From Agelas oroides (lineage: Eukaryota; Porifera; Demospongiae; Agelasida; Agelasidae): a stretch of 64,000 bases of DNA. Below the pieces are notes generated by a model that made no database searches, had not been told where the DNA came from, and saw nothing but the letters and a program-made list of their open reading frames with translations. A program made the position numbers and the translations under genes. The stretch spans positions 495,001 to 559,000 of the forward strand of contig OX422190.1 of assembly GCA_949130485.1 (NCBI GenBank). The letters run 5' to 3'. Of the stretch, positions 9,290 to 19,815 are shown one piece after another. Every line of letters starts with the position of its first letter. The first letter of the stretch is position 1.

Positions 9290-9740
9290 AATTACAGGTG
9301 ACTTAACTGCTCCCCAATATATAAAGAAAGTTAATCACTGACTGTTTGTTCCCCATGTGTTACACACGGGACAAGGGAGGGACAGGTGACTTATATGTCC
9401 CCCATGTGGTACACATGGGACAGGTGATTTAAATGTGTTACACATGGGAAATTTTGCTGTTTGAAGTATTACGCTATAGGACCAAGATAGATAATAATTG
9501 AATAGCTGCGACTTTTCAACAGCTTTCCTGATTGTGTATGAACCAGTACACATGACAAGCATTGCAGTGTGTTCAGAGTCAATAGAGGTCAAAAGGAGGC
9601 CAGACTTGACTTGGCATACTGCTTGCTCAGGCTCGCCCCACAATGCCCTGCATTCATCGAGTTATTCAACAATTACAAATGTATTTACGGTACAATGTAC
9701 GAATACATACATACATACATACAGACAGACAGAAAGACAG
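9290..9740 (+). promoter_or_regulatory. 5' flank of Penelope-like copy with three CCCATGTG palindromes and microsatellite
   Basis: Near-palindromes CCCATGTGTTACACACGGG (9352-9370), CCCATGTGGTACACATGGG (9401-9419) and AATGTGTTACACATGGG (about 9432-9448) alternate with ACAGGTGAYTTA. They are followed by about 230 bp of unique sequence and (ATAC)n(AGAC)n at 9703-9740. The whole block recurs inverted at 63274-63750, next to PLE copy 3, but not next to copy 1. It may be the 5' untranslated or promoter region of the element; no direct evidence. Confidence 0.45.
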
Positions 9741-9770
9741 CGCTCGCATTCAACACGTTAATGTGGGGCT

Positions 9771-10642
9771 CGCTCAGGCTCGCCCCAATTAGAATGAATG
9801 GAACAACATCCTGCGACGCACCTCATCGTTACTCATGGGCGTTCTCAAATGGTTCCGTCGTTCCAGAACGGACATCCTAGCAAAACAAATCGAAGAGCTC
9901 GAACAGAAACTACGCCAACGATCAGACTTCCCCAAAGCCAAGGCAGCTATCACACACTTGATGACTTGTATGAGGATGAAACTCGGAGAACGCAAACAGA
10001 GGAAACTCGATTACCTCTTCCGAACACGTCAACACGTATGCCGAAAACGGAGGAAACGGAGAAAACCCATGCACACCGCTAGCCCCACCCCCACGGTTTT
10101 CACCGATCCCCACACCGTGGTGAACCTCTCTGAGATTCAACTCTCCCCAGCAGAAGTCACCGTTCTCTCGTCATTCTGCCCCACCCCACCACAGCTCAAC
10201 ACTTTCCAGCTACAAAATGTCTTGGAGAACTTCTACAGACACCTACACCTGAAGGAGGTTTGCTATGACAGTGAAGAATCAGATGGAGAGGAATACCAGC
10301 CAAACCCATTCAGAAGGAGAAGAGAAGCGTTGGACCCCACCCAAGAACCGGGAACCAGCACTGGAGTCATACATCCAAGCATTGAATGAAAGCATGAAAG
10401 AGTTCCTCCACCAGAAAAGAACAAAGACAACCTCACAAGGAAGGAGATGGGAACTCTGAAGTCACTGAGAAATCGAGTCCGACTGGAGAAATCGTCATAA
10501 AACATGCAGACAAAGCTCAGCCACAGTAGTCATGAGGCATGATGACTATGTTGCTGAAGCCATGAGACAGCTGATGAGAGAAGAGCACTACCTCCTACTG
10601 GACAGAGACCCCACCACTCAATATGCTGAGGAAATAACAACC
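9771..10642 (+). pseudogene. Penelope-like element, N-terminal part, copy 2 (broken)
   Basis: The frame from ATG 9835 runs 184 codons: K-W-F-R-R-S-R-T start, a coiled-coil-like stretch (I-E-E-L-E-Q-K-L), a basic cluster C-R-K-R-R-K-R-R-K, then V-N-L-S-E-I-Q-L-S and L-E-N-F-Y-R-H-L-H-L-K-E-V. An insertion near 10318 (GGAGAAGAGAAGCG against GGAGAAAGAAGCG in copies 1 and 3) shifts the frame before P-K-N-R-E-P-A-L-E-S-Y-I. A G missing in CAAAGCTCAGCC (near 10515) shifts it again. The D-K-G and L-D-R-D-P-T-T segment is still readable up to GAGGAAATAACAACC, where the satellite begins. This is the same truncation point as the other copies. Confidence 0.75.
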
Positions 10643-13600
10643 CATTGAGAACCACTGGCAACCAATGAGAACCACTACGAACCACTAAGAACCACTGAGA
10701 GCCACTGGAAACCATTGAGAACCACTGGTAATCATTAAGAAACACTGGTACCAACTGAGAACTACTGGGAACGATTGAGAACCACCAGCAGTGATCAAGA
10801 ACCATGCAGAACCACTGAGAACCATTGTACTATTGAAAACCACTGGTAAGCATTGAGAAATACTGGTAACATCTGAGAACCATTCAGAACCACTGGTAGT
10901 CATTGAGAATCACGGCATGGTAACGACTGAGAACGATTGAGAACCACTACGAACCACTGAGAATCACAGAAAACCACTGGTAAACATTGAGAACCATTGA
11001 AGACAATTGACAGGTGTTTAGAACAACTGAGAACCACTGAGAACCATCGAGAACAATTGAGAACAACTGGTAATCACTTAAAACAATTGAGAATCATTGA
11101 GTACCATTGGCAACAACTGAGAACTACTGCAAACCATTGAGAACTACTAGCAGTTATTGAGAACCACTGAGAACTGGACAGAATCGTTGGTAAACGTTCA
11201 GAACTACTGTGAAACATTGAGAACCATTGAGAACCACCGACAACCACCGTATGCTACACATTGAGAACAACTCATAACTATTCAGAATCACTGGAAACCA
11301 TTGAGAACCACTGATAACCACTGAGAACCTTTGAGATCTTCCGGTAACCATTGAGAACCAGTGAGAACCACTGCATTGCAACCACTGAGAACCACAGCAT
11401 TGTAACCATTGAGAACCACTAAGAACCAAGGTATGCTAACCATTGAGAACTAATGAGAACCAGTGGTAACCATTGAAAAGCACCGAGAACCATTGAGAAC
11501 CACTAATAAGCATTAAGAATCTGTGGTAACCACTAAGAACCACCGACAACCAATGAGAATCATTAAGAACCACTGGTACAAATTGAGAACCACCAACAAA
11601 CATTGCAAAGAACTACCATCCAGCACCACTGGAAACCATTGAGAACCACGGGTTAGCACTGAAAACCATTGAGAACTACTTGTAAACATTGAGAACCGTT
11701 GAGAACCACTGCATTGCAACCATTAATAACAGCTGGTACCACTGACAACCACTGGTAAGAACTCAGAACTACTGTGAACCATTGAAAACCTCCGGCATAA
11801 ATCTAGAACCATGCAGAACCACTGAGAACCATTGAAAACCACTAATAACCATTGAGAATCATTGAGAACCACTGGTAAGTACTGAGAACTATTGAGAACT
11901 AATGGTAACCATTGAGAACCGTTGAGAACCACAAAATTGTAACCATTGAGAACCACTGGTAAGAACTGAGAACTACTGAGAACCATTGAGAACCTTCAGC
12001 AGTGATCAAGAAGCATGGAGAACCATTTAGAATGATTGAGAGCCGTTCAGAACCACTGAAAACCATTGAGAACCAATGACAACCACTGAGAACCACTGTA
12101 AGCTAACCATTGAGAACTACTGACAATCATTGAGAACCACTTGTAATCATTGAAAAGGACTGATATTTAAAGCACTGAGAACCATGGAAAACCACTAATA
12201 ACCATTAAGATTCTGTGGTAACAACTAAGAAACATCAACAAACACTGGGAATCACTTGAACCATTGAGAATCACTGGCAATCAACGAGAACCAATGGCAA
12301 CCATTGAGAAGGACTGATATTTAAAGCAGATTGAGATTCAGTGGTAACCATTGAGATTCAGTGGTAACCACTGAGGACTACTGCATGCTAACCATTGAGA
12401 TTCAGTGGTAACCACTGAGAACTACTGCATGCTAACCATTGAGAACTACTGCTAACTACCGAGAACCACTAATAACCACTAATAACCACTGAGAACCACT
12501 GGAAAAAAAGGAGAACCACTGCATGGTAACCACTGAGAATCACTGAGAATCATTGAGAACCAGCGAGAACCCCTAAGAACACTTGAAAAACACTTGCAAC
12601 AATTGGGAACCACTGAAAACCGTTGAGAACCACTGAGAATTCGTCAAGAACCTTTCAGAACCACCGAAAAGTACTGAGAACCATTGAGAACAATTGAGAA
12701 CTGCTGGTAACCATTGAGAACCACCAAAAACCATTGTGAACAACTAGATAGTAACAATTTAGAACCACTGGTAACCAATAAGAGTTACTTGTAACAACTG
12801 AGAACCACAGAGAAACATTGAAAACAATTGAGAACCACAGAGAACCATTGAGAACCACTGAGAACCGTTCATAACTGCCTAAAACCATAAAGACAATCAC
12901 TGCATGATAATCAATGAGAACCAGTGAGAACCATTGAGAACCACTGAAAACTAACCTCATTCCCAGTCCTCTACCACAGCTATCGTAGCAGTACGGATAG
13001 CTGTGGTGAAGGACTGGGTACGAGGCTACTTAGAACCATTCAAAACAACTGAGTACCACAGAGAACCATTGAAAACAACGGAGAACCACAGAGAACCATT
13101 GAGAAGCACCTATAACCATAAAGAGAATCACTGCATGGTAATTAATGAGAATCAGCAAGAAACATTGAGAACCACTGAGAACCACTTAGAACTAACTTTG
13201 TTTCCAGTCCTCCACCACAGCAATCATCGCAGAATGGATATCTGTGGTGGAGGACTGGGTACAAGGCTACTTAGAACCATTCAAAACAACTGAGTACCAC
13301 AGAGAACCATTGAAAACAACTGAGAACCACAGAGAACCATTGAGAACCACCTATAACCATAAAGAGAATTACTGCATGGTAACCAATGAGAATCAGCAAG
13401 AAACATTGAGAACCACTGAGAACCACATAGAACTAACTTTGTTTTCAGTCCTCCACCACAGCAATTGTCGCAGAACGGATATCTGTGGTGGAAGACTGGG
13501 TACGAGGCTACCTAGAACCATGCAAAACAACTGAGTACCACAGAGAAGCATTGAAAACAACTGAGAACCACTGAGAACATCTGAGAACCACGGACAAACA

Positions 13601-14936
13601 TTTAGAACCACTTGTAACCATTGTGAACCACTACATGGCAAGCATTGAGAACCACTGGTAACCACTAAGAGCTATTTGTAAGAACTACAGAGAACCACTG
13701 CCTGCACACCATTCAGAACTACTGGAAACCATTGAGAAACACTAGTAACCACTGAGAACCATTGAGAATCACTGTACCACTGATAACAATTGAGAACACC
13801 TAGTAACTATTGAGATCCAGTGGTAACAACTGCGAACCACTGACAACCACTGGTAATCATTGAGTACCACAGATAACAATCGAGAACACCTGGTAACCAT
13901 TGAGAACCATTGAGAACCACTGGTAACCATTGACAACCATAGACAACCACTGAGAACCACATAGAACTAACTTTGTTTTCAGTCCTCCACCACAGCAATT
14001 GTCGCAGAACGGATATCTGTGGTGGAAGACTGGGTACGAGGCTACCTAGAACCATGCAAAACAACTGAGTACCACAGAGAAGCATTGAAAACAACTGAGA
14101 AACACTGAGAACATCTGAGAACCACGGTGATTAATAACCACCAAAAACCATTATGAACCTAGAACCATTGATACACACTGGTAACCATTGAGAACGTCTG
14201 ATAACCTCTGAGAACCACTGAGAACCACTGCTAACCATTGAGAATTACTGCATGGTAACCACTGAGAACCATTGAGAATCACTGCATTTTAACAACTGGT
14301 CACTATTGATAACAAGGGTAATCGTTGAGAAAAACTGAGAATCATTGAGAGCAACTGGTTACCTTTGAGAACCACTGGTAACCATTGAGAACTATACTAT
14401 AATCATTGAGAACTGTTCAGAAGCACTGAGAACCATTGAGAACCACTGCATGGCTGGTAACCATTGAGAATTACTGGTAACCACTGAGAATCCTGGTAAC
14501 CACTGCGAACCACGGAGAACAATAGAGAACTGTTCAGAACCACTGAGAACCATTGAGAACCACAGAAAACAATTGAAAACCATTGAGAATCATTGAGAAC
14601 CATTGATAACCACTGCATGCCACTCATTGAAAACTACTGGTAACACTTGGAACCACGGAGAACCATTGAGAACTGTTAAGAACCACTGACAACCACTGAG
14701 AACCATTGAGAACCACTGGATGGTAACCACTGAGAACTACTGGTAACCACTAACAGCCACTGGTAACTGTTAAGAACCACTGATAACCATTTCGAACCAC
14801 TGGTAACCATTGAAAAGCTCTGAGAACCATTGAGAACCAATAATAACCATTAAAAATCTGTGATAACCACTAAAAATATCACTGACAACAACTGAAAATC
14901 ATTGAACCACTGGAAACCATTGAGAACCACTGGTAA
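10643..14936 (+). repeat. Decamer satellite array, GAGAACC polarity
   Basis: About 4.3 kb of the decamer, interrupted only by four short hairpins (12955-14041). 10643-11000 is the same sequence that follows PLE copy 1 at 4801-5160, with small changes. Around 12300-12430 the unit AGATTCAGTGGTAACCA is locally amplified. No other gene content. Confidence 0.95.
12955..14130. repeat. 241-bp higher-order units, each carrying a CCAGTCCTCCACCACAG hairpin
   Basis: Hairpins at about 12955-13025, 13197-13266, 13438-13507 and 13972-14041 share arms CAGTCCTCCACCACAG and CTGTGGTGGAGGACTG around a short loop. The first three are spaced 241 bp apart with array between them, so hairpin plus about 170 bp of decamers forms a higher-order unit. 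The fourth is a duplicate of the third with flanks, offset 534 bp. Hairpin ends (CCTCATTCCCAG and CTGGGTACGAGG) match the GTTCCCAG hairpin family. Confidence 0.8.
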
Positions 14937-15077
14937 GACCACTCCACAGATGACCTCTCTATCATGGTGATTGAGAAGATGAGGAGTGAGGATCCAGATC
15001 TCAGGAAGAAGAGAGGGGGTTACTGGATTCACCATCTGCAGTCATTGTCCCCGGCAGGGATGAACCTGGACCCGTAG
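14937..15077 (+). pseudogene. Penelope-like element, C-terminal tail of GIY-YIG region
   Basis: The frame reads D-D-L-S-I-M-V-I-E-K-M, then L-R-K-K-R-G-G-Y-W-I-H-H-L-Q-S-L-S-P-A-G-M-N and stops at TAG 15075-15077. R-x-x-x-E/G-x-x-W-I-x-x-L-x-T/S-x-x-P-x-G-(L/M)-N is the standard C-terminal end of Penelope-like polyproteins, just after the GIY-YIG endonuclease. The upstream RT and catalytic endonuclease residues are missing; decamer array lies immediately to the left. Together with copy 2 at 9.8-10.6 kb in the same strand, the array sits where the RT core would be. Confidence 0.65.
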
Positions 15078-15100
15078 ATACATTCATCACTGCATGGCAA

Positions 15101-15400
15101 CCATTGTTGTACCATGGCAAACAGAATGCAGGAAATCACTAATCGAGTGCAGTATATCTCATGTTGCACTGCTTGTAGGTTAATATACGATTTCCTATAC
15201 CATCTTCTTTAGATGTTTAATATTGTTTAGTAGTAACATTAATCTTGCGGTACAGGTACATAGAAATGAAATGAGTATTGATAAACAACAATGGAATGCA
15301 AAATCGGAAAAGTCGTAATGTTATGTTGCACTGTGAATATACAAGAATAAGAGAATAATGTTGCCATTTTGCATCATAGTGATGGCACTGCATTCCAAAA
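15101..15400 (+). repeat. Core sequence, complete copy, forward
   Basis: Runs from ACCATTGTTGTACCATGG to GGCACTGCATTCC. Landmarks in order are ATATATCTCATGTTGCACTG, TTAATATTGTTTAGTAGTAA, CGGTACAGGTACATAGAAAT, GATAAACAACAATGGAATGC, AAGTCGTAATGTTATGTTGC and GATGGCACTGCATTCC. No ORF. GAGAACC-polarity array on both sides. It directly follows the stop codon and short 3' flank of the PLE tail. Confidence 0.85.
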
Positions 15401-17482
15401 GAACTACTGGTATTCATTGAGAACCATTGAGAACCACCGGATTGTAACCATTGAGAACCACAGCATTGTAAGCACTGGGAAGCACAGGTACCATCCAGAA
15501 CCACCGGTACAATTAAGAACCACTCATAAGAACTCAGAACTACTGTGAACCATTAAGAACCTCCGGCAGTGATCGAGAACCATAGAGAACCACTGACAAT
15601 CATTGACAACCACTGGTAACTACTGAGAACCATCCAGAACCGCTCACAACCAATGAGAAATACTGAGAATTCAACAAGAATGGTTGAGAGCCACCGAGAA
15701 GTACTGACAACCATTGAGAACCATTGAGAACAACTGGTAATCATTTAGAACAACTGAGAATTATTGAGAACCACTAGTAACAGTTGAGAATTACTACTAA
15801 CCATTGAGAACCACTGCTAACCACTGAGAATTACTGTGAACCATTGAGAACTTCCGACAGTAATTGAGAACCACGGAGAACCACTGACAACCATTGAGAA
15901 CCATTCAGAACCACTGAGAACCATTCATAACCACTGGTAACCATTGAGAATCACTGAATCGTAATCAATGAGAACCATTGAGAACAACTAAGAACCAGTG
16001 AAAATTACTGAGAAACACTGTTAACCACTGACAACCTTTAAGAACAATTGAGAAACACTGGTAACCATTGAGAATCACTGCATCGTAATCAATGAGAACC
16101 ACTGAGAACAAATAAGAACTGGTGAAAATTACCGAGAAACACTGGTAACACACTGACAAACGTTGAGAACAATTGAGAAAATTGCAAACTACTGGTAACC
16201 ACTGAGAACTCATGAAAACAACTGAGAAAAACAAATCACCATTGAAAAAACTGAGAACCATTGGGAACCATTGCATGGTAACCGATGAGGACTACTGAGA
16301 ACCACTGAGAACAATTGAAAACAACTGGTAAACAATGGGAACCACTGAAAATTGTTGAGAACCACCGATAACCACTTGAAACCACTACATGATACCCATT
16401 GAGAACCACTGGTAACCACCAAGAGCTACTTATAAAACAGAACTAGTGCCTGCTCACCTTCAGAGCTACTGGAAACCATTGAGAAACACTGGTAATCATT
16501 CACAACCTCTGAGAACCATTGGGAAACACTGGTAACCACTGAGAACCACTGAGAACCATTGAGAAAAACTAATAACCACTGAGAACCACTGATACCCACT
16601 CGGATCTACTGACAACCATTGAGAATCACTGGTAATCACTGAGTAAAACTGAAAATCTTTGAGAACCACTGGTACCAGTTGAGAACTACTATAGACATTG
16701 AGAACCACTGGTACCAGTTGAGAACAACTATAGACATTGAGAACCACTGGTAAACACTGAATACCACTTTGAACCATTCAGAACTATCGGAGGTGATTGA
16801 GAACACCTAACAACCATTCAGAACCTTTCAGAACCACTGACAACCGTTGAAAGACATTGAGAACCTTCGAGCACAATTGACATCCACTGGATGGCAACCA
16901 CTGAGAACTAATGGTAACCATGGAGAGGCACTGGTAACCACACGTACTGAGAACCATTGAGAACTGTTCAGAACAACTGAGAACCATTGAGAACCATTGT
17001 GAACCATTGAGAACCATTGAGAACAACTGCATGGTAACCATTGAGAACCACTGAGAACTACGGGCAACCAAAGAGAACCACTGCATGCTAACCATTGAGA
17101 ACTGCTGCAAACCAATGAGAAACACTAGTAACAGTTGACAATTACTAGTAACCATTGAGAACCACTGCTAACCATTCACAACCATTCAGAACCACTGAAA
17201 ACAATTTAGAAACACTGGTAACTATTGGTAACCACTGGTAATCATTGAGAACAACTGAGAATCATTGAGAACCACTTGTAACAATTGAGAACTACTACAA
17301 ACATTAAGAACCACTGGTAACATTGAGAACCACTGGTTACCACTGACTACTACTGTGAACTATTGAGAACAACTTGCAGTGATTGAGAACCACTGAGAAC
17401 CGTAGAAAACAGTTCAGAACCACTAAGAACCATTGAGAACAGTTGAGAACCATTGTGAACCATTGAGAACCACTGCATGGTA
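15401..17482 (+). repeat. Decamer array, GAGAACC polarity; right part duplicates 5.2-6.9 kb
   Basis: Decamer units throughout. About 15840-17500 matches about 5230-6880 closely, with one extra stretch of about 60 bp near 16490-16550. No gene. Confidence 0.95.
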
Positions 17483-17760
17483 ACCATTGCTGTACCATGG
17501 TGAACATAAAGCAACAAATCACTAATTGAGTGTGATATATCTCATACTGCGCTGGCTGTAGGTTGATATATGATTTCATAATGCATCTTGTTTGGAGGCT
17601 TAATATTGTTTACTAGCAACATTGTACAGGTACATAGAAATTTACACAAAACCATTTCAATGAGTAATGACAAACGACAATGAAATGCAAAATTGAAAAC
17701 TAATAACAATACGTTCCACTTTGAAAACACATGATAGTGATGGCACTGCATTCCGAAATA
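17483..17760 (+). repeat. Core sequence, near-complete copy, forward
   Basis: From CATTGCTGTACCATGG to GGCACTGCATTCC (ends 17754). The end region lacks the ATTCTTGTA/ACAAGAATTAG segment present in the copy at 15101. GAGAACC array on both sides. An inverted copy with the same features lies at 59318-59593. Confidence 0.85.
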
Positions 17761-19148
17761 ACTACTGGTAGCTATTGAGAAACACTGGTAACCACTGAGA
17801 ACTGGCTGACAACCATTGAAAACCACCGAGAACTACTGGTAGCCATTGAGAACCACCGGTAACCATTGGGAACCATTGAGTACTTAAAACCATTGAGTAA
17901 TACTATAGTAGTTATTGAGAACCACCAAACAACATTGTGAACTACTACATGACAACCACTGAGAACCACAAGTAATTCACCGCTGAACCACTGGTAAGGC
18001 CTGAGAACCATTGAGAACTACTGGTAACCATTGAGAACCACTGAGAACTACTGGTATCCATGGATAGCCAATGAGAACCACTGCATTGTAACTATTGAGA
18101 ACAACTGGTGTCATCGAGAACCACTGTAAGGAACAGAGAACTATTGTGAACTATTGAGAATCACTGAAAAGCATTGATAACCATTGAGAACTACTGGTAA
18201 CCATTGAGAACCATTGAGAACCATTGACAACCACTGCATTGTAACCAGTGAGAAGCATTAAGAACCACTGAGAACCACTTAGAACTAGCTTCGTTCCCAG
18301 TCCACCGCAGCTATCATAGCAGTACAGATAGCTGTGGTGGAGGAGTGGGTACGGGGGCTACTTAGAACCATTCAAAACAACTGAGTACCACTGAGAACAT
18401 CTGAGAACCAGAGAGAACCATTTAGAACCACTTATAACCATATGTAAACCACTACATGGTAACCATTGAGAACCACTGGTAAACAATGTGAAACACAAGC
18501 AACCACTGAGAACCACTGAGAATTATTGATAACAACTACGAACCACTAAAAAACACTGAGAGCCAGTGGGAACCATTGAGAACCACTGGTAGAGAATGAG
18601 AACCACCGATAAACATTGTTACCAGTAGTTCTCAATGGTTGCCATGCAGTGGTTCTCAACGGTTCTCAATGGTTCTCAATGGTTGTCGGTGGTTCTTAGT
18701 GGTTATCACAGATTCGTAATGGTTATTAGTGGTTCTCAATGGTTCTCACTGGTTAGCACACAGTTCTCAATGCTTCTCAGTTGTTCTGAAACTGATAACC
18801 ACAGAGAACCACTGAGAACTTTTGAAAACAGCAGAGAACCACTCAGAACCACTGAGAACCGATGAGAACCATTCAGAACCATTTAGAACCACTGCATCGT
18901 AACCATAGGGAACCACTGAAAACCGTTGAGAACCATTCAGAACCACTGAGAAGCATTGGTAACCATTGAGAACCACTGAGAACCACTGCATGTTAACGAT
19001 CGAGAACTACCAGTAACCAATGAGAACCATTGACAACCATTTAGAACCACTGCACTGAGAGCAAACGAGAATCACTAAGAAACATTGAAAACCACTGGTA
19101 ACCATTGAGAACAACTGAGAACCATTGAGAACCACTGAGAACCATTCA
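17761..19148. repeat. Decamer array with one hairpin and a polarity-flipped block
   Basis: GAGAACC polarity to about 18610, GGTTCTC from 18618 to about 18790, GAGAACC again to 19148. A GTTCCCAG hairpin (18290-18357, arms around CTATCATAGC) sits in the first part. 18625-19148 duplicates 8160-8706. Confidence 0.9.
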
Positions 19149-19312
19149 GAATTTGCACAACAGATGAGACTGACCCATGAGACTCCGGATCAGAGAGAGG
19201 TCCGCCTCCAGCAAATGAGCCTTGCGCAACAGAGGAGACTGACCCATGAGACTCCGGATCAGAGAGAGGTCCACCTCCAGCAAATGAGCCTTGCGCAACA
19301 GAGGAGACTGAG
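19149..19312 (+). pseudogene. Helitron-like 69-bp repeat fragment, second copy
   Basis: Two complete 69-bp units plus a third start encode L-A-Q-Q-x-R-L-T-H-E-T-P-D-Q-R-E-V without a stop, so this copy is less decayed than the one at 8707. After the third unit start the sequence changes at about 19312 to unrelated DNA. Confidence 0.5.
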
Positions 19313-19493
19313 CTCCCACCCACATAAGCCCCTCCCTCCTCAGTTCGCAGTCAAGTTTTTGCTGCACACGTTGGAGCACCTTGTCCGCCAGCGCTTCCAC
19401 CAACGAGTCCTGAGACTCCTGCTCGGTAGTGTGGTCCGAAGTCTCTGCAGACTTGATGTTCACTGTTACCATAGATAATAGAGCCATATTCAA
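19313..19493 (-). CDS. Unidentified open fragment, acidic/coiled-coil-like
   Basis: The minus-strand frame from 19493 reads through S-A-E-T-S-D-H-T-T-E-Q-E-S-Q-D-S-L-V-E-A-L-A-D-K-V-L-Q-R-V-Q-Q-K-L before running into the antisense of the Helitron-like repeats. The composition (alternating charged residues, heptad-like L/V spacing) is protein-like and unlike the satellite frames. I do not recognise it; it may be a piece of a transposon protein. It occurs once in the window. Confidence 0.3.
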
Positions 19494-19815
19494 GATGCGG
19501 TCTCACGAACGAAACATACAGCTGATTCAAAGTTTAGTGCAGATTTCAGTCACATGCCTCAACCAAGTGAGGTCTTTAGTGATCCAACCCCCCAGATATT
19601 TGAACGAGTTCACCCTTTCAAGAGCGTTTCCACAAATTAGTATTGGAGTCAATAGTTAAAGATTTGAGGGAGCAACGTCCTATGCTGTTTGTCCTTACAG
19701 GACAACTGACATTTGGTAGTCTAGATGATGCTTGTACGAAGGAACAAGTATTGCGACCAAGCATGCAATCAGATTGCTCATTGTATATATACACTTAAGT
19801 GTTACAACGTACAGT
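19494..19815 (-). mobile_element. Fragment of the CAGGCCCGTAG composite element
   Basis: Matches 28795-29180: the antisense of the LINE C-terminal remnant (ATTCAAGATGCGGTCTCACG, then a deletion of about 50 bp, CATGCCTCAACCAAGTGAGG) followed by ACATTTGGTAGTCTAGATGA and TTGCTCATTGTATATATACA. No terminal repeat is present here. Confidence 0.75.

Noticed and set aside
13003-13534. Frames of the type T-E-N-H-R-E-P-L in GAGAACC polarity
   Set aside because: Opposite-strand translation of the same decamer; the repeat across 13003 and 13244 only reflects the 241-bp unit.
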